Source: Helicobacteraceae bacterium
GTDB taxonomy: Bacteria; Campylobacterota; Campylobacteria; Campylobacterales; SZUA-545
NCBI GenBank assembly: GCA_031276985.1
Contig: JAISMA010000035.1
Location: forward strand, 1-25,775
DNA length: 25,775 nucleotides
Reading direction: 5' to 3'
Position numbers and translations under genes: made by a program. The notes under the pieces are model-generated. The model ran no database searches. It was not told where the DNA came from and saw only the letters and a list, made by a program, of their open reading frames with translations. This document shows positions 22,811 through 25,775 of this stretch, in pieces. Every line of letters starts with the position of its first letter. The first letter of the stretch is position 1.

Positions 22811-23291
22811 CAAACGGGAGTAAAAGATCGTCGAGAAGCGATTAGGTCGCGTCAAACAGCGCGCTCGCCTCCCTCGTTTTTGCGACAATACGCGCCCAAT
22901 CCCCCCCTCTATCATTTCTGCGCCTTCCCGTCATTCCCACCCACGCGAGCGCCCATTCCCTAAACGTTCACATCGCATTACGCGATCAATCTCGCATAAC
23001 GTCATACCCGCGAAAGCGGGTATCCATTCTTTGAGGGCGATCATAGTTTGATTATCAATTGCAAAATCCTTTAATTTTCTGTTTTAGATACCCGCCTTCG
23101 CGGGTATGACGTTATGCGAGATTGATCGCGCAACGCAATACGAGCGCTTCGGAAATAGATACCCGCGTGCGCGGATATGACGATTTGCGATTACGCGGGC
23201 ATGACGAAAGGCGCGTAGACGATTTATGGAGATCGCGAAGTTTTTTTGGATTCAACGTTACTTCGGCAAGCGAAGGATGCAAAGCGGGGAG
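22811..23291. repeat. Gene-free repeat cluster between nhaD and nfo
   Basis: No gene is seen. The interval holds scattered hairpin-type repeats related to those at 13.6 kb: inverted-sense copies near 22928-22960 (CGTCATTCCC, then GCCCATTCCC), the paired element at 22975-23136, a partial copy at 23158-23182 (ATACCCGCGTGCGCGGATAT then GACG) and a short one near 23191-23206 (TTACGCGGGCATGACG). Confidence 0.6.
22975..23136. mobile_element. MITE-like element with 50-bp inverted arms
   Basis: Arms at 22975-23024 and 23087-23136 are reverse complements over 50 bases with three mismatches, two of them near the outer ends and one in the small loop. They enclose a 62-base AT-rich core. Each arm contains its own hairpin (ATACCCGC paired with GCGGGTAT). 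There is no coding capacity. It could be a non-autonomous transposon or a composite of two repeat units in opposite orientation. I see no clear target-site duplication. Confidence 0.55.
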
Positions 23292-24134
23292 TTAATCGAT
23301 TAGCGAATAAAGTAGCGCGATCTCCTCATTCCAGATTGTCTCGTCGATCGTCTCCAAAATAAGCGGAATGTCGTCCATGCGCGGATCGTTCATAATCAGC
23401 CTGAACGCCTCCAGCCCAATCGCGCCTTTGCCGATTGATTCGTGGCGATCTAGCCTACTATCCAGCGGCGCTTTGGCGTCGTTTAGGTGCATACCGCGCA
23501 GGTAGCCAAAACCCACGATCCGATCAAATTCGCTCATCGTTTTCGCGTATGCCGCCGCGTCGCGCAGATCGTAACCCGACGCAAAAAGATGACATGTATC
23601 CAAACAAACGCCAATGCGGGTTTTGTCCTCGACGCGATCAACGATCGCCGCGAGCTGTTCAAAGCGAAAGCCAAGATTGCTCCCTTGCCCAGCCGTGTTT
23701 TCGATCACGGCGCAAACGTTGCGCGAGCGATCCAGCGCGATATTGACGCTACTCGCAATCCTCGCAATGCACTCTTCTTGCGCGATCATATTTTTATGGC
23801 TGCCAGGGTGAAAATTGAGCGCTTTCAATCCAAGCGCTTCGCAACGCTTCATCTCGTCGATAAACGCCGCTTGACTTCGCGCCAAACTTTCCGCTTCGGG
23901 CGCGCCTAAATTGATCAGATAGCTATCGTGCGGCAGGATATGATCGGCGCTAAACCCAAGCCGATCGCACTCGCTTTTGAACGCCTCGATTTGCGCCTGC
24001 GCGTATGGTTTTGCCTCCCACTGACGCTGGTTTTTGGTGAAAAGCGCAAAGGCTTTCGCGCCGATCGCCGCCGCGTTTTTCGGCGCGTTTTCCACGCCGC
24101 CCGATATGCTTACATGCGCTCCGACAAATTTCAT
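23292..24134 (-). CDS. nfo: Endonuclease IV (AP endonuclease)
   Basis: A 280-residue apurinic/apyrimidinic endonuclease that cleaves 5' to abasic sites in base-excision repair. All nine metal ligands of the trinuclear zinc site are present at the same numbers as in E. coli Nfo: His69, His109 (NFHPGS), Glu145 (ENTAGQG), Asp179 and His182 (DTCHLFASGYD), His216 (HLNDAK), Asp229 and His231 (DRHESIGKG), Glu261. Start preceded by GAAAGGAACGCG. It lies 50 bases downstream of the lipoprotein gene on the same strand, so the two may be cotranscribed. Confidence 0.97.
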   Translation of the reverse strand: MKFVGAHVSISGGVENAPKNAAAIGAKAFALFTKNQRQWEAKPYAQAQIEAFKSECDRLGFSADHILPHDSYLINLGAPEAESLARSQAAFIDEMKRCEALGLKALNFHPGSHKNMIAQEECIARIASSVNIALDRSRNVCAVIENTAGQGSNLGFRFEQLAAIVDRVEDKTRIGVCLDTCHLFASGYDLRDAAAYAKTMSEFDRIVGFGYLRGMHLNDAKAPLDSRLDRHESIGKGAIGLEAFRLIMNDPRMDDIPLILETIDETIWNEEIALLYSLID

Positions 24135-24184
24135 CGCGTTCCTTTCGTCTTGTTCTTTTGTGGCGTTCTTGCGTTTGGCGAGCG

Positions 24185-24685
24185 TTAATTCGCGCCGACG
24201 ATTACGATCAAAACGCGATTTACGCTATCGCGCACCCGTTGAAAATCGCCGCTGTTTTCGTAACGAACGTCGTATTTGCCCTCAAGCGTAGCCGTTTGTA
24301 TCCAGCCGCCCGCGCCGCTTGCAACAACGCTGTTTTTCAGCCCAGCGATCGTCCTGCGCCCCAGTATGTCGCGCAGAAAATTGGGCGGGTAGTTTGCGCT
24401 CAAATAACGTCTGTTGAACTCCGCCGCGCTCATGCAAAACGCGCCTTTGCAAATTTTCTCGCCGACCCTAAGCTCCAGCGCGCCATGTCCCGCCGCGTAG
24501 ATTTGCAGGCGATATTCGTCGTTTGGAAAAGCGTCGATAAAGCCGCTTTGACTAACGCTAAAAGTCGGCGTTTTTATGGTGGCGACAACCGAGCGGCTAG
24601 CAAGTGGCGGCGCGGGTTTGGCGCACCCCAAAAACAGCGCGATCGCGGCAAAAATTATGAACCAAAACGCTCTCATAAGTTTCAT
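24185..24685 (-). CDS. Putative lipoprotein
   Basis: A 166-residue protein with a lipoprotein signal peptide: basic MKLMRAF, a hydrophobic run (WFIIFAAIALFLGC) and a lipobox LFLGC that would be cleaved before Cys21. The mature part is a small soluble domain with two Cys close together (KICKGAFC), possibly a disulfide, and the segment SAAEFNRRYLSANYPPNFLR. I do not recognise the family. Either ATG 24685 or ATG 24676 could be the start; neither has a strong ribosome site. It is divergent from the tRNA-Glu gene and shares the intergenic region with its promoter. Confidence 0.75.
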   Translation of the reverse strand: MKLMRAFWFIIFAAIALFLGCAKPAPPLASRSVVATIKTPTFSVSQSGFIDAFPNDEYRLQIYAAGHGALELRVGEKICKGAFCMSAAEFNRRYLSANYPPNFLRDILGRRTIAGLKNSVVASGAGGWIQTATLEGKYDVRYENSGDFQRVRDSVNRVLIVIVGAN

Positions 24686-24700
24686 CTTAGCAAAATTTTG

Positions 24701-24706
24701 TATAAT
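24701..24706 (+). promoter_or_regulatory. -10 element of the tRNA-Glu promoter
   Basis: A perfect TATAAT, preceded by TTG, lies 15 bases before the first base of the tRNA, the right distance for initiation a few bases upstream of it. Confidence 0.65.
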
Positions 24707-24720
24707 GTCGCCCTTTGTTT

Positions 24721-24795
24721 GGCTCCCTCGTCTAGCGGTTAGGACACCACCCTTTCACGGTGGATACACGGGTTCGAGTCCCGTGGGAGTCACCA
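24721..24795 (+). tRNA. tRNA-Glu (anticodon TTC)
   Basis: A full cloverleaf can be folded. The acceptor stem pairs GGCTCCC with GGGAGTC (one G-U). The anticodon stem CCACC/GGTGG encloses the loop CTTTCAC with anticodon TTC, and the T-arm has GGTTCGAGTCC. The 3' CCA is encoded. It is preceded by a consensus -10 at 24701. It could serve as an integration site, but no mobile DNA adjoins it here. Confidence 0.95.
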
Positions 24796-24834
24796 CTCTC
24801 GCAATGCGGCTTCGTCGCCTTTGCCCAAATCTCC

Positions 24835-24864
24835 AAAAAAAACGCCAAAAGACAAAACGGCGTT
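24835..24864 (-). terminator. Rho-independent terminator for mntP
   Basis: On the - strand, AACGCC (complement of 24859-24864) and GGCGTT (complement of 24841-24846) form a 6-bp stem that runs into a T8 tract (A8 at 24835-24842 on +). It lies about 80 bases downstream of the mntP stop. Confidence 0.7.
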
Positions 24865-24941
24865 CGTCAATCTTTGATAGCGCCTTTTAGAGAAACGTTC
24901 AAGAAATATTTGCGCGTAACGTTGCGCGAAGGTTGCGGCGT

Positions 24942-25502
24942 TTAACTCATGTGATCAAAAAGCGTTTTTACGCCCACGCCGATCAGCGCCAATCCGCCGA
25001 AAATCAGCGCGGATTTTTCAAATCTAGCGCCCAGCTTTTTGCCAAATTCAAATCCCGCAAACGATACCGCAAATGTGATAACGCCGAAGGAAATCGCCGC
25101 AAGCAGCGCGTTGTCGTCGATCGTATTAAGCGTAACGCCAATCGCCAGCGCGTCGATACTCGTCGCAATCGAAACGACAATCAGCGCTTTTACGCTCAAT
25201 ACATTAACGCCCGCCGAACGCTCCTGACCGCGCGCGCCGTCGACGATCATCTTAACGCCGATCGCAAAAAGCAACGCAAACGCTACCCAGTGATCAAACG
25301 CCGCGATATACGTTAAAAACGAAGCGCCAAGCGCCCAGCCTATACAGGGCATAAAAAACTGAAAAAAACCAAAGGCAATCGAGGCGCGAACGGCGTAAAA
25401 ACGCCCTAGATTTTTGCCGCTAATTCCCGCGCCGATCGCAACCGCCAGCGCGTCCATAGAAAGACTAAGCGCTATTAGCGCGCGAGCTATCCAAATTTCC
25501 AC
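24942..25502 (-). CDS. mntP: Putative manganese efflux pump MntP
   Basis: A 186-residue DUF204/MntP membrane protein that exports Mn2+. Two repeated halves each carry the signature Asp motif: SMDALAVAIG (Asp17) and SIDALAIGVT (Asp117), matching the functional acids of E. coli MntP. Six hydrophobic segments are visible. The start is GTG 25502, preceded by a near-perfect AGGAGG; it lies 33 bases after the stop of the upstream gene, probably in one operon. No yybP-ykoY-type riboswitch fits in so short a gap. A rho-independent terminator follows. Confidence 0.93.
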   Translation of the reverse strand: MEIWIARALIALSLSMDALAVAIGAGISGKNLGRFYAVRASIAFGFFQFFMPCIGWALGASFLTYIAAFDHWVAFALLFAIGVKMIVDGARGQERSAGVNVLSVKALIVVSIATSIDALAIGVTLNTIDDNALLAAISFGVITFAVSFAGFEFGKKLGARFEKSALIFGGLALIGVGVKTLFDHMS

Positions 25503-25535
25503 TACATTCGCCTCCTAAATTAAGCGTCGCGTCTA

Positions 25536-25775
25536 TCATACGAAACTTTCCGCATAGTCGCAACCTAACGAGGCTTCTTTTGCTTTCGCCGCGTTTTTGA
25601 AAGCCGACGAAAGCATTAACTTGATGCGGTTTAACTGATTGATTTCAGACGCGCCAGGATCGTAATCGATCGCGGCGATATTCGCCTGCGGATAGCGCTC
25701 TTTTAGCGCCTTGATCACCCCTTTGCCCGTGATGTGATTTGGCAGGCAGGCAAACGGCTGCATGCATACGATATT
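25536..25775 (-). CDS. 2-hydroxyacyl-CoA dehydratase activase-type protein, C-terminal end (partial)
   Basis: The frame is open through the window edge, so the codons shown are only the last 79. The segment CMQPFACLPNHITGKGVIKA, then the pattern IAAIDYDPGASEINQLNRIKLML, matches the C-terminus of the large fused BadF/BadG/HgdC-HgdB-type proteins (acyl-CoA dehydratase activase related, often over 1000 residues). These use ATP and an iron-sulfur cluster for difficult reductions in anaerobes; the exact substrate is unknown for the large fused type. Cys residues in this stretch may be cluster ligands. It suggests an anaerobic lifestyle and probably shares an operon with mntP. Confidence 0.8.
   Translation of the reverse strand, partial: NIVCMQPFACLPNHITGKGVIKALKERYPQANIAAIDYDPGASEINQLNRIKLMLSSAFKNAAKAKEASLGCDYAESFV

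Noticed and set aside
23220..23291. CTTCG/CGAAG hairpin downstream of nfo as a terminator
   Set aside because: On the - strand it is not followed by a T-run, so a rho-independent terminator is not supported.
24721..24795. tRNA-Glu as an attachment site for the conjugative element
   Set aside because: The element-like genes end around 13.5 kb, no repeat of the tRNA 3' end was seen elsewhere in the window, and housekeeping genes flank the tRNA.

Overview
The window looks like a chromosome segment of an anaerobic or microaerophilic Gram-negative bacterium, most likely a Campylobacterota (epsilonproteobacterial) relative. This rests on the style of TrmL, NhaD, the lipoprotein and the Zn transporter and on short A-rich intergenic gaps; it is an inference. 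Away from one AT-rich island, the DNA is rich in the octamer GCGATCGC and in GATCGC.

Positions 1-13,480 look like part of an integrative conjugative element or integrated plasmid. On the + strand (1-1662) is a four-gene coupled run: the end of a thioredoxin-fold protein, two unknown proteins and a YdjM-type membrane metal-hydrolase-like protein. On the - strand, from about 13.3 kb down to 5.7 kb, is a tightly overlapped transfer operon. It runs from a divergent sigma-70-like protein through a NusA-like S1/KH protein (5' end out of frame at a G7 tract), a small unknown, an MmcB-like nuclease-fold protein, a DUF2786 protein, a Gly/Ser-rich membrane protein and two mini-ORFs to a TraD-type coupling ATPase without membrane segments and a membrane-anchored HD-domain protein (probable MobH-like relaxase). 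Most junctions are ATGA-type overlaps.

Between these two halves (about 1,670-5,640) sits a compositionally distinct, AT-rich island. It carries a GHKL (MORC/MutL/Hsp90-like) ATPase, a 330-residue protein with a degenerate methyltransferase-like fold, and a convergent C5-cytosine DNA methyltransferase. No restriction endonuclease is recognisable. This is the best candidate for an under-described anti-phage or epigenetic system here.

From 13.5 kb onward the content is mostly housekeeping: an RDD-family pseudogene with a stop and a frameshift, a PPK2 polyphosphate kinase, TrmL, two TPR proteins sharing a C-terminal module, a small acidic protein, a zinc-type ABC transporter operon (znuA paralog, znuA, znuC, znuB), NhaD, endonuclease IV, a lipoprotein, tRNA-Glu, MntP, and the end of a 2-hydroxyacyl-CoA dehydratase activase-type protein. 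The first ZnuA copy has lost all three histidine ligands that the second copy keeps. Intergenic zones at 13.5-13.8 kb and 22.6-23.3 kb hold hairpin repeats, a duplicated nhaD leader and a 162-bp element with 50-bp inverted arms.
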